Below the pieces are notes generated by a model that saw only the letters and a program-made list of their open reading frames with translations, made no database searches and was not told where the DNA came from. Shown piece by piece: positions 52,692 to 62,574 of a stretch of DNA of 64,000 nt. The stretch comes from Massilia sp. ZL223. Lineage in GTDB: Bacteria; Pseudomonadota; Gammaproteobacteria; Burkholderiales; Burkholderiaceae_D. Made by a program: the position numbers and the translations under genes. The DNA lies in contig NZ_JAGPWD010000002.1 in NCBI RefSeq assembly GCF_018119395.1, positions 212,724 to 276,723 on the forward strand, read 5' to 3'. How positions within the stretch are numbered: the first letter of the stretch is position 1; each line of letters starts with the position of its first letter.

Positions 52692-53255
52692 ATGACCCAC
52701 CGCATCCCCATCGACCTCGAAAAATCCTACCGCCTCTTGAACCACGGCCCCACCGTCCTGGTCTCCAGCCACCACGCCGGCAAGGACAACGTCATGGCCG
52801 CCGCCTGGTCCATGCCCCTCGACTTCAAGCCGCCCAAGGTCGCCGTGGTCATCGACAAGAACACCCTCACGCGCAAGCTGGTCGAAGCCTCCGGCGAATT
52901 CGCCCTCAACGTCCCCACGCGCGAGCTGGCGAAGCTGACCGTGGACGTCGGTTCCGTGTCGGGCCGCGAGGTCGACAAGTTCGCCGCCTACGGCGCCGCC
53001 ACCTTCCAGGGCGAACAGGTCGCCGCGCCCCTCCTGGAAGGCTGCATCGCCTGGCTCGAATGCCGCCTCATCCCCGAACCGCACATCCAGGACACCTACG
53101 ACCTGTTCCTGGGCGAGGTGGTCGCCGCCTGGGCCGATCCGGCCGCCTTCGGCAACGGTCACTGGAACCCGGAGCAGGGCGGCCGCAAGAGCATCCATTA
53201 CGTGGCCGGCGGGCACTTTTTCGAGACGGGCAAGGCCTTCGAGGTCAAGGACTAG
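52692..53255 (+). CDS. Flavin reductase family protein (FMN-binding split barrel)
   Basis: 187 residues of the flavin-reductase-like split-barrel family: HGPTVLVSSHHAGKDNVMAAAW and MPLDFKPPKVAVVIDKNTLTRK bind FMN, and SGEFALNVP is the family strand. Related proteins reduce flavin with NAD(P)H or use FMN directly; the partner is unknown. The start MTHRIPIDL follows the composite palindrome by 45 bases. Confidence 0.88.
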   Translation: MTHRIPIDLEKSYRLLNHGPTVLVSSHHAGKDNVMAAAWSMPLDFKPPKVAVVIDKNTLTRKLVEASGEFALNVPTRELAKLTVDVGSVSGREVDKFAAYGAATFQGEQVAAPLLEGCIAWLECRLIPEPHIQDTYDLFLGEVVAAWADPAAFGNGHWNPEQGGRKSIHYVAGGHFFETGKAFEVKD

Positions 53256-53476
53256 CCGGCATGTGCAGACGGTATGGGATATGTCGTTTTGCTCACGCAC
53301 CCATACCTTTGACGAAGAACAGGTAATTTGTGCAAATAAAGTTTGCATGAATTGCTTCGTGGCGAGATTTCATTCCAAGGCGGTCTGTAGCAAACTTTGC
53401 CAGTCCCCTGCGTGGTGCAGCGCAATAAGCTAGAATGATCATCCTTCGGGCCTGTCCGACGTCGATCCGTATCCCC

Positions 53477-56400
53477 ATGAACGCCCCCGCACATATCCAT
53501 ACCCTGCTCGCCGACAATGCTCCCGCGCGCCTGCGCGAGATCCCGTACAACTACACCTCTTTCTCCGATCGCGAAATCGTGATCCGCCTGCTGGGTGAGT
53601 CGTCGTGGCAGCTGCTCGACGCGCTGCGCGGCGCCCGCCAGACCGGGCGCTCGGCACGCATGCTGTACGAAGTGCTGGGCGACATCTGGGTGGTGCGCCG
53701 CAATCCCTACCTGCAGGACGACATGCTGGACAACCCGAAGCGCCGGGCCAAGCTGATCGAAGCCTTGCATCACCGCCTGGCCGAAGTCGACAAGCGCCGC
53801 CTGACCGTGGACGCCCAGGAAGGCGGCGACAGCGCCTCGCGCAGCGCCGCCGTCGAGCAGCTCCTGGCCGCCGCACGCAAGGCGGTCGACGATTTCGGCC
53901 GCGAATTCAGCGACATGTACGACCTGCGCAAGCGCGCCACGCGCGTGCTGGGCGCCTACACCGACAAGCGCAACATCCGCTTCGACGGCATGCACCGCAC
54001 CTCGCACGTCACCGACGCCACCGACTGGCGCGTCGAGTACCCCTTCCTGGTCCTGCTGCCGGACAGCGAGGAAGAGATGGCCGGCCTGGTCAAGGGCTGT
54101 ATCGAGCTGGGCCTGACCATCATCCCGCGCGGCGGCGGCACCGGCTATACCGGCGGCGCGATTCCGCTGACGCCGATGTCGGCCGTGATCAACACCGAAA
54201 AGCTGCTGGCCATGGGCGAGGTCGAGATGACCCGCCTGCCTGGCGTGGACCGCGAGTACGCGACCATCCACACCGGCGCCGGCGTGGTCACCCAGCGCGT
54301 CTCGCAGGCGGCCGAAAAGGCCGGCTTCGTGTTCGCGGTCGACCCGACCTCGGCCCACGCTTCCTGCATCGGCGGCAACATCGCCATGAACGCGGGCGGC
54401 AAGAAGGCCGTCCTGTGGGGCACCGCGCTCGACAACCTGGCGTCCTGGCGCATGGTCGACCCCAACGGCGACTGGCTGGAAGTCACGCGCATGGACCACA
54501 ACCTGTCCAAGATCCACGACGCGCCGGTGGCCACTTTCAAGCTCGAGTGGACCCACCCATCCACGAAAGGCGCCCCGAAGGGCGAGCCTTTCCGCACCGA
54601 GACCTTGACCATCGAAGGCCGCCGCTTCCGCAAGGAAGGCCTGGGCAAGGACGTGACCGATAAATTCCTGGCCGGCCTGCCGGGCATCCAGAAGGAAGGC
54701 ACCGACGGCCTGATCACGTCGAGCCGCTGGATCCTGCACAAGATGCCGAAGTTCACCCGCACCGTGGCGCTGGAATTCTTCGGCCAGGCGCGCGACGCGA
54801 TCCCGTCGATCGTCGAGATCAAGGATTACCTGGACAGCCTGCCGAAGAACGGCGACCCGGCCTTCGCGACCCTGCGCCTGGCGGGCCTGGAACACCTGGA
54901 CGAGCGCTACCTGCGCGCGGTCGGCTATGCCACCAAGTCCAAGCGCGGCGTGCTGCCCAAGATGGCGCTGTTCGGCGACATCGTCGGCGACGACGAGAAC
55001 GCGGTGGCGCTGGCCGCCTCGGAAGTGGTGCGCATCGCCAACACCCGCGTCGGCGAAGGCTTCGTCGCCGTCAGCCCGGAAGCGCGCAAGAAATTCTGGC
55101 TCGACCGCGCCCGCACCGCGGCCATCGCGCGCCACACCAACGCCTTCAAGATCAACGAAGACGTCGTCATCCCGCTGAACCGCATGGGCGAGTACACCGA
55201 CGGCATCGAGCGCATCAACGTCGAGCTGTCGATCAAGAACAAGCTGCAGCTCGCCGAACAGCTGCACCAGTACCTGAGCAACGAGCACCTGCCGATCGAG
55301 AAGAGCGACGACGCCACCGGCGACACCGTCGACCGCGCCGAGATCCTGGGCGACCGCCCGCAGCAGGCGCAAGCCCTGGTGCAGCTGGTCGGCAAGCGCT
55401 GGGCCTTCATCCTGGCGAATCTGGACGCGCCACTGCGCGACGTGACCGGCGAGCTGGCCGAGCTGGGCCTGGGCCACCTGACCGGTGCGCTCGACCTGCG
55501 CATCGGCAACCAGCCGGACGCCACCCTGTTCGACGTGGTCCAGGACCATAGCGTGCGCGTATCCTGGAAGCAGGAGCTGCGCGCCCCGCTGCGCCAGATC
55601 TTCAACGGCGCCGCCTACAAGTGCATCCTCGACGAATGCACCGCGATCCACAAGCGCGTGCTGCGCTCGCGCGTGTTCGTGGCCCTGCACATGCACGCGG
55701 GCGACGGCAACGTGCACACCAACCTGCCGGTCAACTCGGACGACTACGCGATGCTGCAGGACGCGCACAAGGCCGTCGAGCGCATCATGAAGCTGGCCCG
55801 TTCGCTGGACGGCGTGATCTCGGGCGAGCACGGCATCGGCATCACCAAGCTCGAATTCCTGACGGACGAAGAAATCGGCGACTTCCGCGACTACAAGCTG
55901 CGCATCGACCCGGAAGGCCGCTTCAACAAGGGCAAGCTGCTGAACCTGGAAGGCGCCCACGCCGACCTGCGCAACGCCTACACCCCGTCCTTCGGCCTGA
56001 TGGGCCACGAATCGCTCATCATGCAGCAGAGCGATATCGGCGAGATCGCCAACAGCATCAAGGACTGCCTGCGCTGCGGCAAATGCAAGCCGGTCTGCAC
56101 CACCCACGTGCCGCAATCGAATTTGCTGTACTCGCCGCGCGACAAGATCCTCGCCACCTCGGCGCTGATCGAAGCCTTCCTCTACGAAGAGCAGACCCGC
56201 CGCGGCGTCTCGATCCGCCACTGGGAAGAATTCGAGGATGTCTCGGACCACTGCACCGTGTGTCACAAGTGCGTGACGCCGTGCCCGGTCAACATCGACT
56301 TCGGCGATGTCTCGATGAACATGCGTAACCTGCTGCGCAAGATGGACAAGCGCAGCTTCAAGCCGGCCAACCGCGCCGCCATGTTCTTCCTGAACGCGAC

Positions 56401-57478
56401 CGACCCGACCACCATCAACGCCACCCGCAAGGCGATGGTGGATTGGGGCTACAAGGCCCAGCGGGTTGGGGCAGGGCTGTTGAAAGGCCTGGCGAAAGAG
56501 CAGACCAAGGCGCCGCCGCCGACTACCGGCAAGACCCCGGTGCGCGAGCAGGTGATCCACTTCATCAACAAGAAGATGCCGGGCAACCTGCCCAAGAAGA
56601 CGGCGCGCGCGCTGCTCGACATCGAGGACGACAAGGTCATCCCGATCATCCGCAATCCGAAGAAGACCACGGCCGACACCGAAGCCGTGTTCTACTTCCC
56701 GGGCTGCGGTTCGGAGCGCCTGTTCTCGCAAGTGGGCCTGGCGACCCAGGCGATGCTGTGGGAAGTGGGCGTGCAGACCGTGCTGCCGCCGGGCTACCTG
56801 TGCTGCGGTTACCCCCAGCGGGGAGCCGGCCAGTACGACAAGGCCGACAAGATGATGACGGACAACCGCGTGCTGTTCCACCGCATGGCCAACACGCTGA
56901 ACTACCTCGATATCAAGACCGTGCTCGTGTCCTGCGGCACCTGCTATGACCAGCTGGCGACCTACGAGTTCGAGAAGATCTTCCCGGGCTGCCGCATCAT
57001 GGACATCCATGAGTATTTGCTGGAGAAAGGCGTCAAGCTGGAAGGCGTCACCGGTACGCGCTACATGTACCACGATCCCTGCCATACGCCGATGAAGATG
57101 CAGGATTCGCTCAAGACCGTGAACGCGCTGGTCTCGACCTCGGACAAGGTCCAGATCGAGAAGAACGACCGCTGCTGCGGCGAGTCGGGCACCTTCGCGG
57201 TGAGCCGTCCGGACATCGCGACCCAGGTGCGCTTCCGCAAGGAAGCCGAGATGGAGAAGGGCGCCGACAAGCTGCGCGCCGACGGCTTCAAGGGCGACGT
57301 CAAGATCCTGACCTCCTGCCCGTCCTGCCTGCAGGGCCTGTCGCGCTACAACGACGACGCCGGCACCACCGCCGACTACATCGTGGTGGAGATCGCCAGG
57401 CACCTGCTCGGCGAGAACTGGCTGCCCGACTACGTGGCGCGCGCCAACAACGGCGGTATCGAAAGGGTGCTGGTATGA
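53477..57478 (+). CDS. Large FAD-linked / iron-sulfur oxidoreductase (DUF3683, GlcD-GlcF-like fusion)
   Basis: 1333 residues in several parts. N-terminal DUF3683 region (1-180); FAD-binding PCMH-type domain (about 185-400) with [19 protein letters not shown]-oxidase C-terminal domain with [14 protein letters not shown] and SGEHGIG; a ferredoxin-like pair of 4Fe-4S sites ([11 protein letters not shown] and [12 protein letters not shown]); and GlcF-type CCG repeats ([33 protein letters not shown]). It resembles fused D-lactate or glycolate dehydrogenase subunits feeding electrons to quinone; the 2-hydroxyacid substrate is not known. ATG 53477 is chosen over 53435. It overlaps the HIT gene. Confidence 0.9.
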   Translation: MNAPAHIHTLLADNAPARLREIPYNYTSFSDREIVIRLLGESSWQLLDALRGARQTGRSARMLYEVLGDIWVVRRNPYLQDDMLDNPKRRAKLIEALHHRLAEVDKRRLTVDAQEGGDSASRSAAVEQLLAAARKAVDDFGREFSDMYDLRKRATRVLGAYTDKRNIRFDGMHRTSHVTDATDWRVEYPFLVLLPDSEEEMAGLVKGCIELGLTIIPRGGGTGYTGGAIPLTPMSAVINTEKLLAMGEVEMTRLPGVDREYATIHTGAGVVTQRVSQAAEKAGFVFAVDPTSAHASCIGGNIAMNAGGKKAVLWGTALDNLASWRMVDPNGDWLEVTRMDHNLSKIHDAPVATFKLEWTHPSTKGAPKGEPFRTETLTIEGRRFRKEGLGKDVTDKFLAGLPGIQKEGTDGLITSSRWILHKMPKFTRTVALEFFGQARDAIPSIVEIKDYLDSLPKNGDPAFATLRLAGLEHLDERYLRAVGYATKSKRGVLPKMALFGDIVGDDENAVALAASEVVRIANTRVGEGFVAVSPEARKKFWLDRARTAAIARHTNAFKINEDVVIPLNRMGEYTDGIERINVELSIKNKLQLAEQLHQYLSNEHLPIEKSDDATGDTVDRAEILGDRPQQAQALVQLVGKRWAFILANLDAPLRDVTGELAELGLGHLTGALDLRIGNQPDATLFDVVQDHSVRVSWKQELRAPLRQIFNGAAYKCILDECTAIHKRVLRSRVFVALHMHAGDGNVHTNLPVNSDDYAMLQDAHKAVERIMKLARSLDGVISGEHGIGITKLEFLTDEEIGDFRDYKLRIDPEGRFNKGKLLNLEGAHADLRNAYTPSFGLMGHESLIMQQSDIGEIANSIKDCLRCGKCKPVCTTHVPQSNLLYSPRDKILATSALIEAFLYEEQTRRGVSIRHWEEFEDVSDHCTVCHKCVTPCPVNIDFGDVSMNMRNLLRKMDKRSFKPANRAAMFFLNATDPTTINATRKAMVDWGYKAQRVGAGLLKGLAKEQTKAPPPTTGKTPVREQVIHFINKKMPGNLPKKTARALLDIEDDKVIPIIRNPKKTTADTEAVFYFPGCGSERLFSQVGLATQAMLWEVGVQTVLPPGYLCCGYPQRGAGQYDKADKMMTDNRVLFHRMANTLNYLDIKTVLVSCGTCYDQLATYEFEKIFPGCRIMDIHEYLLEKGVKLEGVTGTRYMYHDPCHTPMKMQDSLKTVNALVSTSDKVQIEKNDRCCGESGTFAVSRPDIATQVRFRKEAEMEKGADKLRADGFKGDVKILTSCPSCLQGLSRYNDDAGTTADYIVVEIARHLLGENWLPDYVARANNGGIERVLV

Positions 57479-57897
57479 AGCAGGCCGGTTGCGAACTGTG
57501 CGAGCTCTCCGCACCGGTCGTCTGGCGCGGGCCGAAGTTCAGCGTCATCGTCGTCGATGACGCCAGCTATCCGGGCTTTTGCCGCGTGATCTGGAACGAG
57601 CACGTGCGCGAGATGAGCGACCTGACGCAGGAAGACCGCCTGCTGCTCAACGAAGCCGTGTTCCAGCTGGAAGAGGCGGTGCGCGAAGTGATGCAGCCGC
57701 TGAAGCTCAATGTGGCCAGCCTGGGCAATGTGGTGCCGCACCTGCACTGGCATGTGATTCCGCGCTATGCGGACGACGCGCATTTCCCGGCGCCGGTGTG
57801 GGCGCAGGCGGCGCGCGAGACCCCGCTTGACGTGCTGGCGGCGCGCCGCGCGCTGCTGCCGAAGCTCGAAGCTGCTATCCTTCGCCGGTTCACGTAA
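57475..57897 (+). CDS. HIT family protein
   Basis: 140 residues with the histidine-triad motif HLHWHVIPR. An N-terminal CELC pair follows MKQAG. HIT proteins hydrolyse dinucleoside polyphosphates or nucleotide phosphoramidates. It overlaps the giant oxidoreductase gene by 4 bases and precedes the DUF971 gene by 14, forming one operon. Confidence 0.92.
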   Translation: MKQAGCELCELSAPVVWRGPKFSVIVVDDASYPGFCRVIWNEHVREMSDLTQEDRLLLNEAVFQLEEAVREVMQPLKLNVASLGNVVPHLHWHVIPRYADDAHFPAPVWAQAARETPLDVLAARRALLPKLEAAILRRFT

Positions 57898-57911
57898 TCC
57901 AGGAAATCGCC

Positions 57912-58328
57912 ATGCCCAACCCGACCGAACTGACCGTCCACCAGAAATCGCGCCTGCTAGACATCGCCTTCGACGACGGCGCCGCGTTTGCGATTCCCTT
58001 CGAGCTGCTGCGCGTGTATTCGCCCTCGGCCGAGGTGAAGGGCCACGGGCCGGGACAGGAAGTGCTCCAGGTGGGCAAGCGCGAAGTCGGCATCACGGGT
58101 GTCGAGCCGGTCGGGAATTACGCGATCAAGCCGCTGTTCTCGGATGGCCACGCGACCGGTATCTTCAGCTGGGATTACCTGTACAAGCTCGGCAGCGAGC
58201 AGCAGGTGTTGTGGCAGCAGTACCTGGCCCGCCTGAAGGCGGCCGGCTTCGACGAGGAAACCGGGCGCGCACCGGGCGCCGAGCTGCCGGGCGCGCCGGT
58301 GATGTCGGGCTGCGGCCACAAACATTGA
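57912..58328 (+). CDS. DUF971 (gamma-butyrobetaine hydroxylase-like N-terminal) protein
   Basis: 138 residues with the DUF971 zinc-ribbon-like fold: LELLRVYSPSAEV-type strand (residues 30-42), VGITGVEPVGNYAIKPLFSDGH and FSWDYLYKLG. The tail SGCGHKH is His/Cys-rich and could bind metal. In many Burkholderiales ubiE follows this gene; here the next feature is a palindrome and a convergent regulator gene, so that linkage is broken. Confidence 0.9.
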   Translation: MPNPTELTVHQKSRLLDIAFDDGAAFAIPFELLRVYSPSAEVKGHGPGQEVLQVGKREVGITGVEPVGNYAIKPLFSDGHATGIFSWDYLYKLGSEQQVLWQQYLARLKAAGFDEETGRAPGAELPGAPVMSGCGHKH

Positions 58329-58343
58329 TACAGTAATTTGCCT

Positions 58344-58374
58344 GTAGGGTGGACGGCTCTGCCGTCCACCCTAC
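58344..58374. repeat. REP-like palindrome overlapping the WYL regulator stop codon
   Basis: Perfect 14-bp stem GTAGGGTGGACGGC / GCCGTCCACCCTAC with loop TCT. The right arm supplies the TAG stop (58371-58373) of the minus-strand regulator. It shares the head GTAGGGT with 50204-50224. It lies between convergent genes and may act as a bidirectional terminator. Confidence 0.75.
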
Positions 58375-59324
58375 GCTGTCAGGCGCAGCAGCTTCCTTGC
58401 GCACGCGCGCACGGCCTCCCTCAGCGCCGGCGGCTGCCTGATCTCGAAATCGCAGGGCAGGCTGGCCAGCTGCCGGGCCATCCAATCGATCTCGTCCGCC
58501 TGGCAATGCATCGCCACGCCATCCTCCGTCTGCTCGAACACGGCGATCGTTCGTGAGAGCAGCGCCTGCGCGCGCTCCAGGCTGGTCTTGAGCAGCACCT
58601 CGACCGCGTGCGCGCGCGGCAGGGTGGCGACCGAGCGCAGCAGGTAGGCCAGGGCGTCGAAACCGTCGGGCCGCTCGAAAGGCCGCTCGAGCGTCTCCAC
58701 CGAACGGATGCGGTCCAGGCGGAACGAACGGATCGCGTGACGCAGGTGGCACCAGCCGATCGCATACCAGCAGCCGCCGTGATAGGCCAGGCCATAGGCG
58801 TCGAATTCGCGCTCCGACTCCCGGCCCGCGGTGTCGCCATAGCCCAGGCGCACCCGCCGCCGCGCCTGGGCCGCGACCGACAGCGCCGCCAGCGCAGTGT
58901 GGCTGGGGCTGGCCGCGGCGGAGGCGCCGGCGACGTCCAGTTGCACCGTCTGGTCGACCGCGCGCACGCGCTGGCGCAGGCCGGCGGCCATGACGCGCTC
59001 CAGCTTGGCCTGGGCGCTGGCCACCGCCGGCGCGCTGCGGTCCAGCCCGAAGCTGCGCGCGGCCAGCAAGCCCACCGACAGGGCCACCGCCTCGTCCTCG
59101 CTGAACATCATCGGCGGCAGCTTGAAGCCCGCCACCAAGGCGTAGCCGCCGGCCCGTCCCCGTTCGGCCGTTACCGGAATGCCCATGTCTTCCAGCGCCG
59201 CGATGTAGCGCCTCAAGCTGCGGCCATCCACACCGAGGCGCGCCGCCATGTCGGCGCCGCTGATGCGGCCATGCGCCTGCAGCAGTTCCAGCACCGCCAG
59301 CACCCGTGTCGCCGGTTTCGCCAT
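58371..59324 (-). CDS. YafY-type HTH/WYL transcriptional regulator
   Basis: 317 residues: an N-terminal winged HTH (ARLGVDGRSLRRYIAAL), a WYL domain (about 140-220) with GLAYHGGCWYAIGWC, and the WCX C-terminal extension. WYL regulators sense ligands such as nucleotides and often control single neighbours. It is divergent from the LysE-family exporter, which is its likely target. Confidence 0.9.
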   Translation of the reverse strand: MAKPATRVLAVLELLQAHGRISGADMAARLGVDGRSLRRYIAALEDMGIPVTAERGRAGGYALVAGFKLPPMMFSEDEAVALSVGLLAARSFGLDRSAPAVASAQAKLERVMAAGLRQRVRAVDQTVQLDVAGASAAASPSHTALAALSVAAQARRRVRLGYGDTAGRESEREFDAYGLAYHGGCWYAIGWCHLRHAIRSFRLDRIRSVETLERPFERPDGFDALAYLLRSVATLPRAHAVEVLLKTSLERAQALLSRTIAVFEQTEDGVAMHCQADEIDWMARQLASLPCDFEIRQPPALREAVRACARKLLRLTA

Positions 59325-59412
59325 CTCGAAAAATGTTTGTTTTAATTAGGTCTGATTATGTCCTGATTTGCCCTTAGGCTGCATGCTCGCATCAACCAAC
59401 AAGGAGAAAAAG

Positions 59413-60048
59413 ATGGAAGCGGCACAACTGGGATTGTTTTTCGTGGTCGTCTTCGGCGTGATCGCGCTGCCAGGACTGGACATGGCCTTCGTACTGGCCA
59501 GCTCGATGCGCGGTGGCAGCGGCGCCGGTTTCGCCGCCGTGGGCGGCATCGTCGCGGGCGGCATCGCCCACACCCTGATGGGCGTGCTCGGCGTGGCGGC
59601 GATCCTGGCCGTGTGGCCGCCGCTGTTCAACGCCATGCTGCTGGCGGGGGCCGTGTACATCGGCTGGATCGGCTGGACGCTGCTGCGCGCGCAAGCGGCG
59701 CCCACCTTGGCGATCTCGCCCCAGGCCCAGCTGCCGCGCGGCAGGTCGATCTTCCTGCAGGGGATGCTGACCTGCCTGCTCAACCCCAAGGCCTATGTGT
59801 TCATGCTGGCGATCTTCCCGCAATTCCTGCGCCCCGGGCAAGGCGGTTTGTGGACACAGGCTGCGCTGCTGGGCCTGATCATTGCCTTCACCCAGGCCCT
59901 GGTGTATGGCGCGGTGACGGTGGGCGCGCTGGGCGCCCAGCGCCGCATCAATGCCAACCCGCGCGGCGGTCTGTTCGCTGCCCGTATGGTGGGCGCGGTG
60001 CTGGTCGGGGCAGGGGTGCTGACCCTGTTGCAGGGATGGCGCTCTTAG
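59413..60048 (+). CDS. LysE/RhtB family exporter
   Basis: 211 residues with about six transmembrane helices. The N-terminal PGLDMAFVLASSMRGG and the ARAxGxxxG-like segment are family features, and LLNPKAYVFMLAIFPQF is the conserved middle motif. The family exports amino acids or homoserine lactones. AAGGAG lies 6 bases before the ATG. Divergent from the WYL regulator. Confidence 0.9.
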   Translation: MEAAQLGLFFVVVFGVIALPGLDMAFVLASSMRGGSGAGFAAVGGIVAGGIAHTLMGVLGVAAILAVWPPLFNAMLLAGAVYIGWIGWTLLRAQAAPTLAISPQAQLPRGRSIFLQGMLTCLLNPKAYVFMLAIFPQFLRPGQGGLWTQAALLGLIIAFTQALVYGAVTVGALGAQRRINANPRGGLFAARMVGAVLVGAGVLTLLQGWRS

Positions 60049-60072
60049 CCGCGTCGCGCCGTCCCCTGAAAC

Positions 60073-60099
60073 GACAAAGAGCACGCCAAAGGCGTGCTC
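60073..60099 (-). terminator. Terminator of cspA (minus strand)
   Basis: Stem GAGCACGCC / GGCGTGCTC with a 3-base loop. On the minus strand it is followed by TTTGTCG; on the plus strand T-richness is poorer, so it probably serves mainly cspA. Confidence 0.65.
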
Positions 60100-60142
60100 T
60101 CAGTCTTGGTCGGCATGCCCGCTGAGCGGGCCGTGCGCTAAC

Positions 60143-60346
60143 TTATTGCGGCTGGATGTTCGCAGCCTGCTTGCCTTTTGGGCCGGCAGTGATGTCGAAG
60201 CTCACGCGCTGATTTTCCTGCAGCGACTTGAAGCCGGTTACGTTGATGGCCGAGAAGTGTGCAAAGACGTCTTCGCCACCGCCGTCAGGCGTAATGAAGC
60301 CGAAACCCTTCGCATCGTTGAACCACTTTACAGTGCCAGTCGCCAT
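60143..60346 (-). CDS. cspA: Cold-shock protein (CspA family)
   Basis: 67 residues, a single OB-fold cold-shock domain with RNP1 KGFGFITP and RNP2 DVFAHFSAI. It binds single-stranded RNA as a chaperone. The promoter box at 60437-60442 would give a leader of about 80-85 bases, and GAGGG precedes the ATG. Whether it is cold-induced or constitutive is not shown by sequence. Confidence 0.97.
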   Translation of the reverse strand: MATGTVKWFNDAKGFGFITPDGGGEDVFAHFSAINVTGFKSLQENQRVSFDITAGPKGKQAANIQPQ

Positions 60347-60436
60347 GTTATTCCCTCAAAAGAAAGTATTTGTCTTATCGCTCTGTGCGCGCGTCGGAGG
60401 ACTGGAACCAGCGGCGTGCTCATCATTGCAATTCTG

Positions 60437-60467
60437 ATTATAAAAGCAATTTTTATTTTTTCGGCAA
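60437..60467 (-). promoter_or_regulatory. Candidate promoter of cspA
   Basis: On the minus strand TTGCCG is followed after 19 bases of A/T-rich spacer by a perfect TATAAT. The A-tracts upstream could act as an UP element. Confidence 0.55.
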
Positions 60468-60531
60468 GTTTTTTTCAATCGTACACCCCCTTTGCGATTG
60501 GCGTTCTTTACGTACGCCCGTGCAGTGTTTC

Positions 60532-62013
60532 CTATCGGAATGTGAACGGCATGCGTACCGTCAGCGTGACATCTGGGGTGTCGCGGGTGACGCCGGCGCC
60601 CACGGCGATACTCAGTGAACGCTTCTCGTTGAAGCGGTAGGAATAGCCCAGCAACAAGGTACCAAGCTGGGTGCGTACCGAGCCCGGCACATTATTGCCG
60701 TTCTGCTTCATGCGCCCCACCGTGCTGTGGTCGTAACCCAGGCTGAGCGAGGCTTTGTCGTTCAGCGCCAGGCCCATGCCGAAGTTGAAGCCGATGATCG
60801 CGCCCGGTTCCAGTTCGCCCAGCGGCTCGCGGATGTTGTTGCGCACCAGGCGCTCCACATTGCTGCGCTTGAAGTTGTGCAGGTAGCTGAGGTTGCCGAA
60901 GAAGACCGCCGGGTCGGAGGGGAACAGCCAGGTCAGGCTGCCCTGCAGCGAATGGAAGCCAGAGCCGGTCGGCAGCGATAGCGGCAGGCCGGTGCCGGTG
61001 ACATTCTCGCCGATGCAGCGCGTCTGGCAATCGGTGACGACTTCGAATGGATCCTTGCCGGTGGACGATTTATAGCGCAGGCCGCCGATGTAATAGGCCT
61101 TGTCGGGCCCGCCATTGTTCAGTTGGTAGCGGCCGGCGATCTCGATATCGCCCATGTCCTTGCCGCTCGTGTTGAAGACGCGCTCGACCGCGGTGCCGGT
61201 GAAGATCTCGCGGCTCACGGTGGCGTCCGAACGATACACATAGGGCAGCTTGACCTCGATCTCCATCCGGTTGTTCAGGCCGGTGCGCGCGGTGAGTGAA
61301 CCGGTGAACGTGTTGCGCTTGACCTCACGCACATCCACCAGGCCGATCAGGAGCGCCGGAATCACCGTGTAGCCGACCAGGGCCACCCGGTTGCTGGACG
61401 AATAACCGAACTGCATGGCGGGTTCCAGGATGTACTTGCCGCGCGGCGTCAGCACGCCGGGCGCCTCGAACAGCGGCGCGACTTCGGGCGGGCGCTGGTC
61501 CTTCTGGTTGCTGTTCGCCGCCGTCTGCTGGGTCTGGGCGGGAGCGCGCGCCGCCGGCTGGGCGGGGCCGCGAACGGCCGGCGCCGCAGGCGAGGATGGC
61601 CGCTGATTGGCCGGCGCGTTGCTGTTCTGTGCGGTTTTCTTTTGCGGCGCCGGCTTCGCTGCCGGCTGCGCTGCCGGCTGCGGCGCCGGCGCGCCGCTGT
61701 TCTGCCCGCCGGTACCGCGCTGCTCCGACAAGGTCAGATCGTCGGCGCGTGGCGGCAATTCCAGCTGTTCGGCCAACATCGGCTGAGCTTCGTCGCGCCG
61801 TTCTTCGATACGCTCGATCTTGGCGCGCTGCGCCTCCAGCTCCTGGGTCAGGCGCTCGACCAGTTCGCGCTGCGCCGCCAGCTCGGCCTTCAGCGTGGAC
61901 AGTTCGGCGCTGCGATCCTGTTCGCTGGCCGGCCCCTGCTGCGCGTGGGCCACAGGCCCCAGCAGCAAGGCGGCCAGACCTGCGGCCTTGAGACGCGAAA
62001 CACGGGTGCGCAT
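60532..62013 (-). CDS. Outer-membrane coiled-coil/beta-barrel protein, FapF-like
   Basis: 493 residues: signal peptide (to HAQ, about 25), a coiled coil (about 32-75, LSTLKAELAAQRELVERLTQEL), a Pro/Ala/Gln-rich linker (about 95-180), then a C-terminal beta-barrel with alternating strands, ending in the Phe-Arg terminus VRMPFTFR. This architecture is that of FapF, the trimeric channel that exports Fap amyloid. It is the last gene of a minus-strand run with a C39 peptidase and an amyloid-like subunit. ATG 62013 has GGGAG upstream; an in-frame TTG lies 6 codons earlier. Confidence 0.72.
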   Translation of the reverse strand: MRTRVSRLKAAGLAALLLGPVAHAQQGPASEQDRSAELSTLKAELAAQRELVERLTQELEAQRAKIERIEERRDEAQPMLAEQLELPPRADDLTLSEQRGTGGQNSGAPAPQPAAQPAAKPAPQKKTAQNSNAPANQRPSSPAAPAVRGPAQPAARAPAQTQQTAANSNQKDQRPPEVAPLFEAPGVLTPRGKYILEPAMQFGYSSSNRVALVGYTVIPALLIGLVDVREVKRNTFTGSLTARTGLNNRMEIEVKLPYVYRSDATVSREIFTGTAVERVFNTSGKDMGDIEIAGRYQLNNGGPDKAYYIGGLRYKSSTGKDPFEVVTDCQTRCIGENVTGTGLPLSLPTGSGFHSLQGSLTWLFPSDPAVFFGNLSYLHNFKRSNVERLVRNNIREPLGELEPGAIIGFNFGMGLALNDKASLSLGYDHSTVGRMKQNGNNVPGSVRTQLGTLLLGYSYRFNEKRSLSIAVGAGVTRDTPDVTLTVRMPFTFR

Positions 62014-62048
62014 CCGTTTCTCCCTGATCAATTAATCATATTGCAATG

Positions 62049-62564
62049 CTACAGGTTTCCTGCCGAGCGCACGATTGCATCGGAGATAGTTGCATGAAAA
62101 TTCATGTCTTTGATCAAGGCCATACTGTTGACGGTTGAGGAGATGGTGGTTTGGGCCAGGATTGCCTGGTGATCCAGGCTGTTCTGGACGAAGGTGGCGC
62201 CGCTGCCCAGGCCGAGGTCGCTGGGGGCGAAGTTGCTGCCGCCGATCTGGACCAGGCGGGCCGTACCGAGCGCATCGCGCGCTTGTGCGAGCTGCTCGGC
62301 ATTGATGGAAGCAAGGTCGGGAATGGCGAGATTGGTGCGCGACAGCACCTCGCCATTGACCGATACCACGCGTTCGATCCCCAGCGAAATGTTGAGGCCG
62401 CCCGGCGTGTCGAAACCGCCGCGGTTCGCGTCCAGGGTCGCCTCGTCCACCGGTGCCCAATCGGCGGCATCAATGACGGGGTTTTGCTCAGCCAGCGCCG
62501 CATGGCAGGCTCCGGCCAGCAGCGCAGCCACGAGGGCGTGGCGAGCATGTATGAGCCAATGCAT
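62049..62564 (-). CDS. Secreted protein of the amyloid locus (FapE position)
   Basis: 171 residues with a signal peptide (to about ALA, 25). The mature part begins with an Asp/Ala-rich segment and LDANRGGFDTPGG, then NISLGIERVVSVNGEVL. The C-terminal half is Gln/Asn/Ser/Ile-rich (FVQNSLDHQAILAQTTISS), like amyloid subunits. It lies between the C39 peptidase and the FapF-like gene, the place of fapE. Similarity to FapE itself cannot be shown by eye. Confidence 0.6.
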   Translation of the reverse strand: MHWLIHARHALVAALLAGACHAALAEQNPVIDAADWAPVDEATLDANRGGFDTPGGLNISLGIERVVSVNGEVLSRTNLAIPDLASINAEQLAQARDALGTARLVQIGGSNFAPSDLGLGSGATFVQNSLDHQAILAQTTISSTVNSMALIKDMNFHATISDAIVRSAGNL

Positions 62565-62574
62565 GGGATTCCTT

